The position numbers and the translations under genes are program-made. The notes beneath the pieces were generated by a model. The model had not been told where the DNA came from. It searched no databases and was given only the letters and a program-made list of their open reading frames with translations. Shown one piece after another: positions 12,001-22,903 of a DNA stretch of 64,000 bases. Origin of the DNA: Pseudopyrenochaeta lycopersici (Eukaryota; Ascomycota; Dothideomycetes; Pleosporales; Pseudopyrenochaetaceae). Location of the stretch: positions 1,240,001 to 1,304,000 of the forward strand of contig NHZP01000010.1 of the NCBI GenBank assembly GCA_003313425.1. Direction: 5' to 3'. Position 1 is the stretch's first letter. Every line of letters begins with the position of its first letter.

Positions 12001-15000
12001 ATTATAAAGATTTAAATTATTTAAAAAATAGAAATCTTCTTTAATAAACTCCTCTTTTAAAGTAAAATAATTCTCTTTAATAGCTAGTTTAGCTTTTATA
12101 TTATCTACTTCTTTAGAAGTAATTATAAGCTTATTTATAAAGCTTTTAATTATATCTATATATAATTAGTAATAGTTATATATATATATAAATAGATAAC
12201 TTACTATAATCTTTAAATAAAATACTTATATTAATTAATAAATCTATTAATAGTAACTGTATAGAGAACAAAGTAGAACTATATTTAAAAGAACCTAGAA
12301 TAACTAAGAATATAACTCTAGAAAACTACTATAATACTAATAAAGATAGATTTCCTATAATATATAAAATAGCTAAAGACTATTTAGCTATATTAGCTAC
12401 TTCTAATCCTAGTAAATCTACTTTTTCTAAAACAGCTAATATAGTAACTAAATCTAGAAATAGATTATTATCTAGTACTATTAAAAAATTAATTATATTA
12501 AAGGAATTAAATAGTATAGTAGATAAAGAAGAAATTATAAATAATAATTTATTTTTTAAACATAATATAATTAGTAATTATAATAATAAATAAAAGAAAG
12601 GAAAAGAAAAAGAAAAAGAAAGGATAAATATAGAAGAAGAAGAAGAAGAAATAGAAGAAGATTTTAATGTAGAAGATAAAAGTACTACTAGTATAACTAG
12701 TTTTAATACTAGTACTAATTTAAGTTCTAATACTAGTAGAAATAGTAGAAATAGTAGAAATAGTAGAAATATAAGTCCTAGTAGTGATAATTTAATATAG
12801 TATTATACTATATAATTATAATATTATATATTACTATACTATAATATATAGAATAATAAGATATTTTAGTCTAAATATTATTAATATATAATAGTAGTGT
12901 TTATTTAGTTAGTTTTATAAATTTAGTTAGTTTAATAGATTAATAAAGATTTTTTATTTAAATTTAATTACTTTTTTTTTAATATATAATTTATTAATAT
13001 ATTCTAGTCTCTAATAGTTAAAGAATCTAGATTTTACTACTAGTAACTATATAATATAAAATATAGATTACTAAATTTTTACTAATTTATAATTTAGTAA
13101 TTACTAATTAGTAATTAGTAATTACTAAGTATACCTTTAGTAATTAGTAATTACTAAGTACCTTTAGTAATTACTATTTACTAATTACAAAATTTTGTGC
13201 ATCCCTGGGCGGTGCTAGGCTTAGTCTGGCTGGCGCGTTACGCCTCTTCGTTTAATTAGCGAGATACTAAGGTAATTACTAGAGGTTGTAGCTCTAACAT
13301 GCATTATTAATTATATTATAAAGAGATTAGAAGTTAGCAGCGGTATAAACAGCGGGCGCGCTGCTAAGGCTCTGTTAGAGATAGCCTAGAAGCTTAGCCT
13401 AAAGCTTGTATACTTAAGTTATAGTAATCTATCTAAGCTAAGTAGCAATAGCGTTAAACTCTGTCTAGAATAGAGCCTATGCTTTAACTATAGTAGGGTA
13501 TTCTAGCGAGCTATATTCTAGGAAGACTAAAGTATTATATTACTATTCTGCTGTAACGTAGTAGTTACAGTTACTAAAGATAGAGTTAAAGACATAAAAA
13601 CACTTAAAGTTGTCCTTATATTAATATAAAAACCTATTAGGCTCTCGTAGTAAGGTTTAAGCAGAACCGCTAGTAGCTTAAAAGATAAATTATACTTATA
13701 TATTGTTATATTACTAGTCTAACCTGTTATTTTTAAAATAGTTAAGTATCTTTATAATCTACCTATAAAGATTAGGACCCCTAGAGTACACTAGAGGCAC
13801 CTAAATTTACTTATTCTTTATAGATAAGAACTAATATAACCCCTTAATCTTATAGTAGAGCTTAGTTAGATAAGGGCTTAGCGTTACTATATTACCTAGG
13901 GATGTTTAGTATTTACGAGTAAGAGGAAGGTTAGTTAAGAGCGGAACACGCTAAGAGGAACTAAACTTATTAAGAATACTGCCTACTACGTTACCTTATA
14001 GGAGGATTTATGTAGGCGTACTTATTTCTCCTAGTAGAGGCTTATTTATAGCTTCTAGGGCTAGCTGTAATAGAGTAAGTCTAGTAAGGCCTAAAACCTT
14101 AGGAGAGCTAGACAACAGATAGTCGCGTAACGCAGAGTTACGCTCGTTCTTAATTTCTTACAATAAACCTTCTAAGATCTTATAGTTAGTAATAAGCTTA
14201 TTCTACTACTTACTAAGCTTATTATATTCTTTAACTAGCTTATCCTTTTATTAAGTAAAGCTGCGTTATTATTTAGTTAGTTCCTGCTTTAGAGTAGAAG
14301 CGTTAAGGTAGTGTGTCTCTAATAACTTCTTATCCTCGTTAAGAGCATGCAGGGTACACCTAAATAGTGTTATTAGGCGTATAAGTTATATAGGCTTAAG
14401 GCTTAAGAACTTACTAGGGTAGTTCTTTATAAGCTAGATACCTAAGGGTGCTAATTACTAAATAGAAGTAGGTAAACTTAAGCTTATAGATAGTAGTAAA
14501 CCTAGAAGGCTACCTAGAGGAAGATAGTTATTAAAGTCCTTAGGGAGACCTAGATTAGTAGCTTCCTTACGTAGCTATATCTAATAAGCTCTCTTAGCAC
14601 GCTGTGTTATATCGCGAGAGAAGGAATATAGGTTAACTTCCTTAGTTAATAAGTTAGCACAGGAGCTTATTAGCGCAAATTTAGGGTACTCTACGTCTTT
14701 AATAATAAGGTTTTCTAAGATAACTAGTTCTAAATCCTCTATAGCCTTATTCTTATTCTTCTCCTAGCGTTAATAAGCCTTTTCCCTAAGTTAATCACGA
14801 GCCGCCTGTATTTTAGCTAACGCGTCGTCTTTCTAATAGGCTTAAAATTTAGGCTGCTAGCTAGAGGACCCTTTATTATAAGAGCTATCTGCTATTAGGC
14901 TAAATAAAGAAGGTTAGATAGAAGTAAGAGTAGCTATAGTAGTAAAAGTAAAAGTTAAAGTAAAACTAGAGGGAATCCTTAAGCTTTAGTAAGTAGACTT

Positions 15001-15700
15001 AAGATTTAACTGTTAGTTAAGTAGTATTATTAGTTAGGTAAGGTTACTAAGACTAGGATAAATACTTAGGAGTGTTATGCATAGGCTAAGTTTAGAGAAT
15101 TACCTAATTAGGAAGTTTTAGAGGGTAAATACGTGCTTAAGGTAGTACGTGCGCGTAATTAAAACATACGCACAGACTGTAGTATATAAAAGTAAGAATA
15201 ATCCTTAGAGTATTCCTATTTAAGGAAAGGAATAATAGGACGTATCTTATTAATAATAATCCTAGCGTTTAGGTAGCGTAAAGCGCAGGCACTAAGGTGC
15301 AAAACAGGTTACTAGTAAGGAAACCTAGTAAATTCTAGGCTATTCTAAAGCTTAACTAAGGGAGAATAGCTTATAAAATTTTAGCTAAACTAGTAGCAGA
15401 GGATAGCACCGTAAATTAACTATCGTGCGAGGGCTATCCTAAAGCTTAACTAAGGGGGGATAGGATCTAGTCCTAGTACGTTAGTACTACCTTACTGTTA
15501 AACTTACCTAAGAGGTAACAGCTTAAGTAACTGTGTGTTAACTACGGAGAGGAGCTAAAGCGCTGTATAATCTGCTATTATGTAAGGCAGTTAATACGCA
15601 CAGTTAGGACAGTCTTAGTTGAAGAAACTTAATTTAAAAGGAAATAGATAAAATAGCAGATACCTCTTACCTTTAGGGGAGAGGTGCTGCCTATATACAT
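9084..15700 (-). mobile_element. Ty3/gypsy retrotransposon remnant (element A) with nested hAT insertion
   Basis: The minus strand carries a gypsy polymerase. RNase H start (K-H-F-x-P-T-K) is at about 9240-9300. The RT palm has Y-L-D-N-I-L-V-F at about 9700-9750, followed upstream by Y-R-V-M-P-I-G-L-C-N at about 9790-9850. C-V-D-Y-x-D-L-N-K-A-S-I-K-D lies at about 9990-10,040. A protease-like stretch is at about 10,950-11,000. Gag-like frames lie at 11,200-11,500 and beyond 13,216. All frames contain many TAG stops. The element is split by a complete hAT element at 11,526-13,207. Integrase is not seen; the element ends at the MITE near 9084. The right limit is approximate. Confidence 0.7.
11526..13207 (+). 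mobile_element. Complete hAT-superfamily DNA transposon (RIP-inactivated)
   Basis: The 1,682-bp element starts CAGGGTTGCA and ends TGCATCCCTG, imperfect terminal inverted repeats (CAGGGNTGCA). It is flanked on both sides by the perfect 8-bp target duplication GGCGGTGC (11,518-11,525 and 13,208-13,215), diagnostic of hAT elements. Sub-terminal regions hold many TAGTAATTACTA repeats. A plus-strand frame at about 12,346-12,540 matches the hAT C-terminal dimerisation region: Y-P-I-I-Y-K-I-A-K-D-Y-L-A-I, then S-N-P-S-K-S-T-F-S-K, then S-R-N-R-L. The transposase is otherwise unreadable. Base composition is far more A+T-rich than the host retroelement. Confidence 0.9.
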
Positions 15701-15762
15701 AAGCTAGAGCAGGCTAGTCCCGATCCAGTTACCTAGCTTAGTAAAAGGTAAGAGGTAACAGT

Positions 15763-15880
15763 TACCTTTCACCTGCGTCTAGTAACTTGGCAGGATCGTT
15801 ACCTTTCACCTGCGTCTAGTAACTTGGAAGGATTGAACCCTTTCACCTGCGTCTAGTAACCTGAAAGGATTGAACCCTGA
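15763..15880 (+). repeat. Tandem repeat, about 3 copies of a 35-39-bp unit
   Basis: Three units of the form CCTTTCACCTGCGTCTAGTA followed by ACTTGGAAGGATTGAAC start near 15,765, 15,801 and 15,839. They are barely RIP-mutated and sit exactly at the junction between retroelements A and B. Confidence 0.85.
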
Positions 15881-18800
15881 CACTAACTATTATACGTGTT
15901 ATTCTATTATCTTTTACTTCTTTATAAAGTACTCTAGGTTCTTATAGTCTATAATTACTTTAAATTCTTATATACTATAGAGTTCTACGTCCTATTTATT
16001 TAGGCATATAATAACTACTAGTAACTCCTTATTATAAATTAGGTAGTTACTCTTATACGCTAGGAATTTCCTTAAGAGGCAAGCTACTATATAAAGAGTT
16101 CCTTACTTATCTTTTTATAATAGTACTCTGCCTATAGTAAAGCCTAAAGAGTTATATTCTACTATTATTTATTATTTAGGTAAGAAAGTAGTAAGGACTT
16201 TATCTGCTAAGAATATATCTTTAAGAGCTTAGAAACTCTACTCTTATTCTATATCTTATAAGAATTTCTCTTCTTTTCTTATTAGCTATATAAGAGGCTC
16301 TGCTAGTTAAGAGAAGTTTAGGATAAAGCATCTATAGAAGTTAGTAAACCCTAGGAATTTTTATACGCCTTTAACTATTATTAGGGCCTCCTATTTTTAA
16401 ATAGCTTAGACTTTCTTAGAGTCTATAGATATACTCTTCTATACTTCTAAGATAAAGCTAAAGTACTTTATACGCTAAATATTAAACTTATATTTACTTA
16501 GTTCTAGGTATAGTCCTACTTCTTATAGGTAATCTAATACTTTTTATACGTAGGCGTAGTGCTAAGAGAGTAATCCTTTAGTAAAGATAAGGATATTATC
16601 TAAGTATATAGAGGTAAAGTTATTTAAGAAGTCTTATAGGGCCTAGTTAATATACCTCTAGAAGGTACTTAGTGCATTTACTAAGCTAAAGGGCGTTACT
16701 AGCTACTTATATAATCTAAATTGTGTTTAAAACGTAGTTATCTATTCTAATCCTTTACTTATCCTTATCTTATAGAATGCTGTAGTAACGTCTAGCTTAG
16801 TATACTATATAGCTTATCGAATTTAGTTTAACGTCTTACGTATAAGAGGTAGTAGGTAACAGTCCTTCTTAGTTAGGGTATTAAGAGCTCTATAGTCTAC
16901 ACAGAATTATAGTCCTCCTTCTAGCTTACGTATAAATAGTATAAGTAAGGCTACTAGTAAGCTACTTATATAGATAAACCCTTTATCTAGGAGGTCTAAT
17001 AGTGTCTTCTTTAGTACTAAGAGTTTATCTCTTAATATTACGTAGAGAGGTCTGTATAGTATCTCTAGCTTCTATCTATCCTTCTCTTCTAACTCTATTA
17101 CGTAGTCTTATTATAGGCCTTACTATAGGAGTAGCTTATTTCCTTCTTTAGGTAGGAATATCTTTAGATAAGGTTGTACGTAAGCTAGTAGGGCGTTATA
17201 TATTTCCTGTAGTATTTTCTAAACTTTTAGGTATAGTACTTTCTTAATGTCCCTTAAGCTTATAGTAAAGATTTAAGTCTTACTATAGCTTTATCTATAG
17301 TATTATACGTAGTATTAGAAAGCTATAGCTAATACTAGGGTATAGCTAAAGTCTAAGGTAGCGTGTTCTATACTATATATAGTAACTTTATATACTTTTA
17401 AGTATAGAAGTTTCTTCTCTATATTAATAACGCCTTTAATACTCTCTAACTAAGTCTTCTTAAGGATTATATTATATTAGTAAGTAGTTAGGGTAACGTA
17501 CGCAGCTACGTACTACTGTATTCCTCCTACGTCTAATAAAAATTTAGTAACATATAATACTATACTCTTTTATTTATTTACTCCTTTAATCTTAATAGAG
17601 AGGATCTTAATATATAGTAAGTTTAAGTCCTTTACAAGTTTCTTACTTAATAAATAGTAGGTACAGTAACTATTATTAATTATAGCAGTAGCTAGTTATA
17701 CAGAATTAATAATAACATTTATAGATATAAGTTTTATAGTTACTAGCTATAGTAAAAGTAACCTTATTATTTATATAAGGTTTTAGACTTATATAGGCTC
17801 TAGCACACAACTTTGTGCTAGAGCTACTCTTTTCCCTTATCTAAGTAGGATAGGGATTCTATTACTTATTTAGTAGTTACAGATATAGTCTTTATAAGTT
17901 TTATAAGTTTATTAACTTATCTTATATAATAGCCTTCTTAGCTATTTAATAACTTTATCGTATACTAGGCTACTTAGTAGTCGTGCAGACTATACCTTAA
18001 ATAGGCGCTATTCTCTTTTCTTTCTTAGACCTATTTATATATTCCCTAGAATTCTTTTCTAAGTTTTATATAGAGCTAGTAAGCTCCTATAGAAGTTATC
18101 TAGTCTATCTTATTATTATCTCTTTAGGTTATTAGTTAGCTCTACGTGTTATATACTTCGCCTATATAGCTCTTACTTATAGTAATTCTCTCTATAGCTC
18201 TTAAATTTTCCTAGGTTACCTTAGTCTATTATATAAACTCTTTATATATTTCTCTAAATAGTAGTTAATAACCTACTTAAGTCCTTAGTAGCTTACTATT
18301 TAAGCTACTCTTAAGATAGTTAATCTTCTAAACGTAGCTTACGTTATCTAACCTAGCTTTAAAGAGCTTAAGGTTAAATGCTTAGATATAAGGGTTAAAT
18401 TCTGTTTTTCCTTACTTAGTCGTACAGAGGTATTTAAGGGCCTTCTTTCTTACTATAGAGTCCTTAAAAAAGTTATTAAAGTAAGACTATAGCTTAAAGA
18501 GGGATAGTGTTACTAGCCTATTTATAAGGTTTATTATATATAGGCTAAAGGCGTTAAACGCTTAGCCTGTTATATAAGTAATAACATAATTTACTCTACT
18601 ATTATTATCTAGGTAGGCTACACAGTCTCTATATAGCTTTACTTAGACCTTTATTTTCTATTAAAGATATTACTTATATAAGCCTTTCTTAAAGACTTCT
18701 ATATTTAGTAGTCTTAGTTTCCTAATCTCTTATACAGGAGAGTCTTACTATTCTATTAAAAAGAGGGTAGAGACTATACGTGCTGTCTGTATACTACTTA

Positions 18801-18900
18801 ATTCAGCAACTAAGTTCTTTAGCTCCTAAACTTAGTTCTATAATAACTCGTACAGCTAGCTCTACTATTAACTAGCTAACTTGTTAAGGCTGTCTTATAA
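15881..18900 (-). mobile_element. Ty3/gypsy retrotransposon remnant (element B), RIP-degraded
   Basis: This is a second, distinct gypsy pol on the minus strand. RNase H-like H/K-E-L-L-x-x-I and D-V-E-L-Y-S-I are at about 15,930-16,030. L-G-F-x-N-F-Y (the RT connection motif) is at about 16,330-16,370. The RT palm F-T-S-I-Y-L-D-N-I-L-I-F is at about 16,580-16,620. A long gag-like part extends to about 18,900. Sequence and codon pattern differ from element A. No integrase or LTR pair is evident. The right boundary is uncertain. Confidence 0.65.
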
Positions 18901-19394
18901 GGAGTTAACTGTTGCTAATAGATCTTCTGCTAAGGGTTAGTTATTGCGTAGTTGTCAGGGGTCGTGCTGATGCAACTAGTGTTGCTAAGGTGCGTGCTAG
19001 TGCAGCTAGTGTTGCTGCTGTCCTAAGGCTCCTGTCATCTGCATCTAGTGCTCTTGTTATTATAGCTCGTACGCTTGTTAGTTTAAGAGCCCTTAGTGTT
19101 TATCTATTATTTTTTTTTTAGTTATTAATCTTTCTCCTTATGTTATGGGCGAAGAGGCCTAACTAACGAGTGTGCATTTATCCTATACTATAGAAGGAGA
19201 AAGATAAAGAAGAGGCTATAGGTATCCTTAGAGGATATATATATATGTTCGTACGAGTGAAGAGGAACATGCTCTTCTAGCTACTAACTTGTACGAGCTA
19301 ATAAGAAAAGGGGGCAGCGGAGATTAAGGAGTTCTTTCCCCGTGCGATAGTAGCGAAGCCTCTCCTGCTTAAAGGGCGCAGCCTATTACACTAT
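18901..19394. other. Less-degraded spacer between retroelement remnants
   Basis: The stretch 18,905-19,110 keeps more TpG/CpA than its surroundings, giving a short open frame rich in Ala, Ser and Val that resembles no protein I know. The rest (19,130-19,390) looks like retroelement leader or LTR sequence. Nothing else can be supported. Confidence 0.35.
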
Positions 19395-20010
19395 ATCTTA
19401 ATTATACTAATACTCTTTTATTACTTCTTAAAGCTTCTTCTAGTCTAGTACTCTATATAGCCTTATTTTCTTAATAAAGCTTTTATATATAGTATTATAG
19501 AAATCTAGAAAGATTTTTATCTTTTAATAGTTATTATAGCTACTATTATTTACCTAGTAATTAAAGTTATCTAGGAACTTAGTAATATCTTTTCTTATAA
19601 ATAGAAAGTCTTTCTTTACTAGCCTTATAAGTATAAGTACTTTACTAGTATCTATAGTATATTTTTTAATAACCTTAATACTAGGTATAAGATCTAATCT
19701 AAATAATAGTAAATCTAGTATTAATTTAGCTATAAGGATAGCTAAAGGCTAAATCCTAAATAGGCTGCTGCAGCCCTTTAGTATAACTAAATAAGGAGAC
19801 TATAACTACTAGGCAGTTCTTTACTAATACTAATAATTAACTAAAATCTAATACTATACTACTTCTAAATTATTTCTTAATTATTTGTAGTTATTCTTAT
19901 TTCTATTTTCTATTATCTTATTCTTATTTTTATTTTACTACTACGTTAGCTTCTACTTATCTTATAGAAAGTCTTAATTTATTATAGTAAGATAATAAGA
20001 ATACAGCTTT
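19395..20010 (-). repeat. Second copy of the 6770-7390 gag segment
   Basis: About 615 bp match 6770-7385 in the same orientation. Nearly all differences are C-to-T or G-to-A in this copy (for example CTAGTAATTAAAGT where the other has CTAGCGATTAAAGT). The open frame kept at 6924-7175 is broken here. This is a truncated copy of the element C start that has suffered more RIP. Confidence 0.85.
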
Positions 20011-20190
20011 AATTGTAACGTATAGCTTCAGGCAATAGTACTTACTTTACACCACAGATAATAGTAAAGAGATAGTTCTGTATTACTGTAACTTAACTAT
20101 AGGAGAGAATAATACTTGTCGTCCCCGCTCCGCGCAGTTGGCGCAGGCTTTGAGCAGGTCTATCGCGTTGCGCGCTAGCCCTCGAAAAGG

Positions 20191-20315
20191 CCTAGGCAAT
20201 AATACTGCAACACTAAGATTCAGATTCACGATACTTCGTTACACCAGCCCTTAGCAAGACCTAGCGCAGTAATACTGCAACACTAAGATTTAGATTTATG
20301 ATACTTTGTTACAAA
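20191..20315 (+). repeat. Two-copy tandem repeat (about 69-bp unit)
   Basis: The unit CCTAGGCAATAATACTGCAA... starts at 20,191 and again at 20,260. The second copy differs mainly by C-to-T changes (CAGATTCACG becomes TAGATTTATG), as expected from RIP. It marks the edge of the repeat block. Confidence 0.75.
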
Positions 20316-20638
20316 CTGTAATACTCTAATAATAACTAACGTTATAAATGTTTCTTATTTTTCTTAGTAACAAATTTAGACTTAGTTATCAAACAACAAA
20401 GTTTAGTAACTAGATAAACCTACAAACTGTCTTCTTTTGCGTCGTATCTGCTCTGACTTGATAGCCCCTTCGTTATTCTCTCCGCTTAGACGCCGTGGTC
20501 TCTGGTTGTTTAAGGCATGTATAGAAGCAAGTTTAAGTGCTCTAAAAATCTATATTGAGAAGCGGTAATACCAGCTTCAAAGAATCTTCTCCTTTATTAA
20601 GATACTTCTGCTATTGATATATATCAAAACTCTTAACA

Positions 20639-22564
20639 TCATATCCTTGATGTCAATCTGACATAGAAGTCAGTTTGTTTAACAAACCACGCATTATGCA
20701 GAGTCCATTCCTTGTCAGGATAAGCCAATTCAATCTGATCGTCTCAATCAGTAAGCGTCAAAGGTTTAGGAGTGTTGCCTACTCACATCAAAAGCTCGCA
20801 AAACAGCAGGCACCAGCTTGTACATCTCCAGGTAGCTGATATTCTTGCCTATGCAGGTTCTCGCACCTGCACCAAAAGCAAACATACTGTTCTTCATTTC
20901 AGATTTCTTTTCATCGGTTGCGTCGATCCATCTTTCTGGTCTCCAGGTGTCGGCATCCTCTCCCCATACTTCTGTTTCGCGGTGCAGCGTCCACGCACTA
21001 CAGCCAAGGTTGGTGCCGGCTGGAAGCACAGTTCCACAGACTTGAATACCTATAAATTGACGGTACAAAGTCAGCGTATAACCTGCATGTAACCTCGAGT
21101 ATACGTACCGCTGGGTGGTGTGATTCTTTCAAGTGGTAGCCCCGCAGCGGGATGGATTCGCAATGATTCATTGATAACCGCACTCAGATATGGTAGCTGT
21201 CTCACATTTTCCCAGTGGACGATAGGATCATCTTTCTTAAAGATACCGCGTGCTTCTAAATCCTCAAATTCCGCTCGCAATTTAGCAAGTTTTGCAGGAT
21301 TATGGAGAAGGTTGTAAAAGATAGATCTTAAGCTTATGGCTGTGGTGTCCTATCGTGTAAGTCTGCAGTTAGTGTATCTCTCATATGCAGTTAAAGTGTG
21401 GGACTATACTGACAGAACCAGCGAACATATTAGCAACAGTCAATGCCAGTACACGATCCTCGTTAATGAAATCTGGGTCTTTCTTGTGCGCTTCTTGGAA
21501 TCGTGACAAAAAGTCATGACGACGTGACTTGTTGGTGACGGAAGATTCGTCATTGGTTCGAGCTTTGCTTTCTTCAATACGTCGTTTCGCGAATACAGCG
21601 ACTGGAGTACTCGAGAGCCAACCACGTGCGCTAATCCATCTACGAACAGGGTTTTTTATCAGAAGTTCATCAAGATAAGGCATTTGCCCAACCTAATATA
21701 CTTATCAATCATTGTTCATCGGCAATTATCACAAGGACTTACTACAGCTGAGTATCCGAGCAACCACTCAAGATTTGATATGATCGACTCAATGTCTTTT
21801 CCATGGTCTACAAAGCCCAACCGCTGTGAGTAGGTGAGCTCGCAGATGACGTCAAATGCGTAAAATTGAAGCCATTTGCCAAAATCGACGATACCAGATT
21901 CATCGCTTCGGCCCCGGTCTGCGAATCTTTCTCTCAACTGTACCAAGAACTCTTTTGAAGTTGAGTCTACCAAAGATTCAAATTGAACTAAATTTGTCAT
22001 GGCATATGCACTACTGACAGAGCGCCGAAGCTTTGCATGGAAGCTCTCGTCTGTCGTCGTGAACAAAGTCTTTAGTCGAATACCTCTTGAGATTGTCTGC
22101 TGGACTAGATAGAAGTCGGACTAAACACGAAAGTCAGAAGATTGTTATAGACGTATGTTATTCTGACACTACCCGCTGGTGGCTAGCTGATGATTCTGTT
22201 CGGCGCCAAGCCGCCTATCGTAAAGTAGGTGGCCTCCATAAAAGAAAAGAGGAAATACCTTCACAAAGCCGGAATTGAGTGCATAGATCTTCTTTGCAGC
22301 CTTGTTACTCGAACAGATGACAGTCCGAGGCCCTATCCTCACTAGATCCCCGTATTGCTCGTGCAATGCAATGTGCCATCGCTCGGGTCGTCGACCCCAG
22401 ACCACAAAGAGACGGTAAAAGTCAGTAAATCCCGTGAGAAAAGGGCCTGGAATGTGGTTCAGTCCAGTGCCGAACTTATTATAGAGGAGCTTAGCAGCAA
22501 TTATTACTGCGCATAACCATAGGACTGAGGAAGGTGACAGCTGGCTAATGATGTGGCTAATCAT
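20639..22564 (-). CDS. Cytochrome P450 monooxygenase
   Basis: A heme-thiolate monooxygenase, probably anchored in the ER. Six exons by eye: 22259-22564, 21743-22120, 21414-21692, 21109-21349, 20787-21049 and 20639-20734, giving 520 aa. The first 30 residues hold a hydrophobic anchor (VLWLCAVIIAAKLLY) followed by the proline hinge HIPGPF. The I-helix reads AGSDTTA across intron 3. The K-helix ExxR is ESLR, the PERW motif is present, and the heme loop is FGAGARTCIG with the Cys ligand. The C-terminus NAWFVKQ is supplied only by the last small exon. It does not end in a peroxisomal signal. It is divergent from the reductase at 22,904 and shares its promoter. It is the first intact gene after the RIP block. 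The substrate is unknown. Confidence 0.93.
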
Positions 22565-22903
22565 TTTGCAGATGAGTTAATAGCTTCCAACTCCTTATTG
22601 AGGCCCAAGTCTACAAATATACTGAAACCAGAAAGAGATCTCATGTTCGTGATTCAAAAGTGCCGATCCGCTTCCCACGGACGATACATCCGAAGAAAGG
22701 AGGGGTTCCCCAATTCCGTTTCCGCACTTGGCGGCCGCCCTCCGCAATTTCCGCGTAATCTTGAGTTCTAGTCCTTCAAGAAGTTCCTCCTCCGTGTATT
22801 TCATGAAAATCATTGCGCAGCGTTGGCAACTCGATCATTCTTTTTCTTTTTTTATTCTATCGCTTGCACTCTCTCAAAGCAAAGATCTTGGTCAAAATTG
22901 GTT
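22565..22903. promoter_or_regulatory. Divergent promoter of P450 and PRISE reductase with CCG-rich motif
   Basis: The 339-bp shared upstream region contains AATTCCGTTTCCGC (22,712-22,725) and TCCGCAATTTCCGCG (22,741-22,755). These resemble the AATTCCGC / CGGAATTTCCG motif found before the other cluster genes. CGG/CCG pairs are typical Zn2Cys6 targets. Binding is inferred. Confidence 0.55.

Noticed and set aside
18912..19121. 69-codon Ala/Ser/Val-rich frame
   Set aside because: Chance frame in a less-RIPed retroelement spacer; no start context or family resemblance.
20772..21092. Plus-strand frames opposite the P450
   Set aside because: They are antisense shadows of conserved P450 exons, with no family resemblance.
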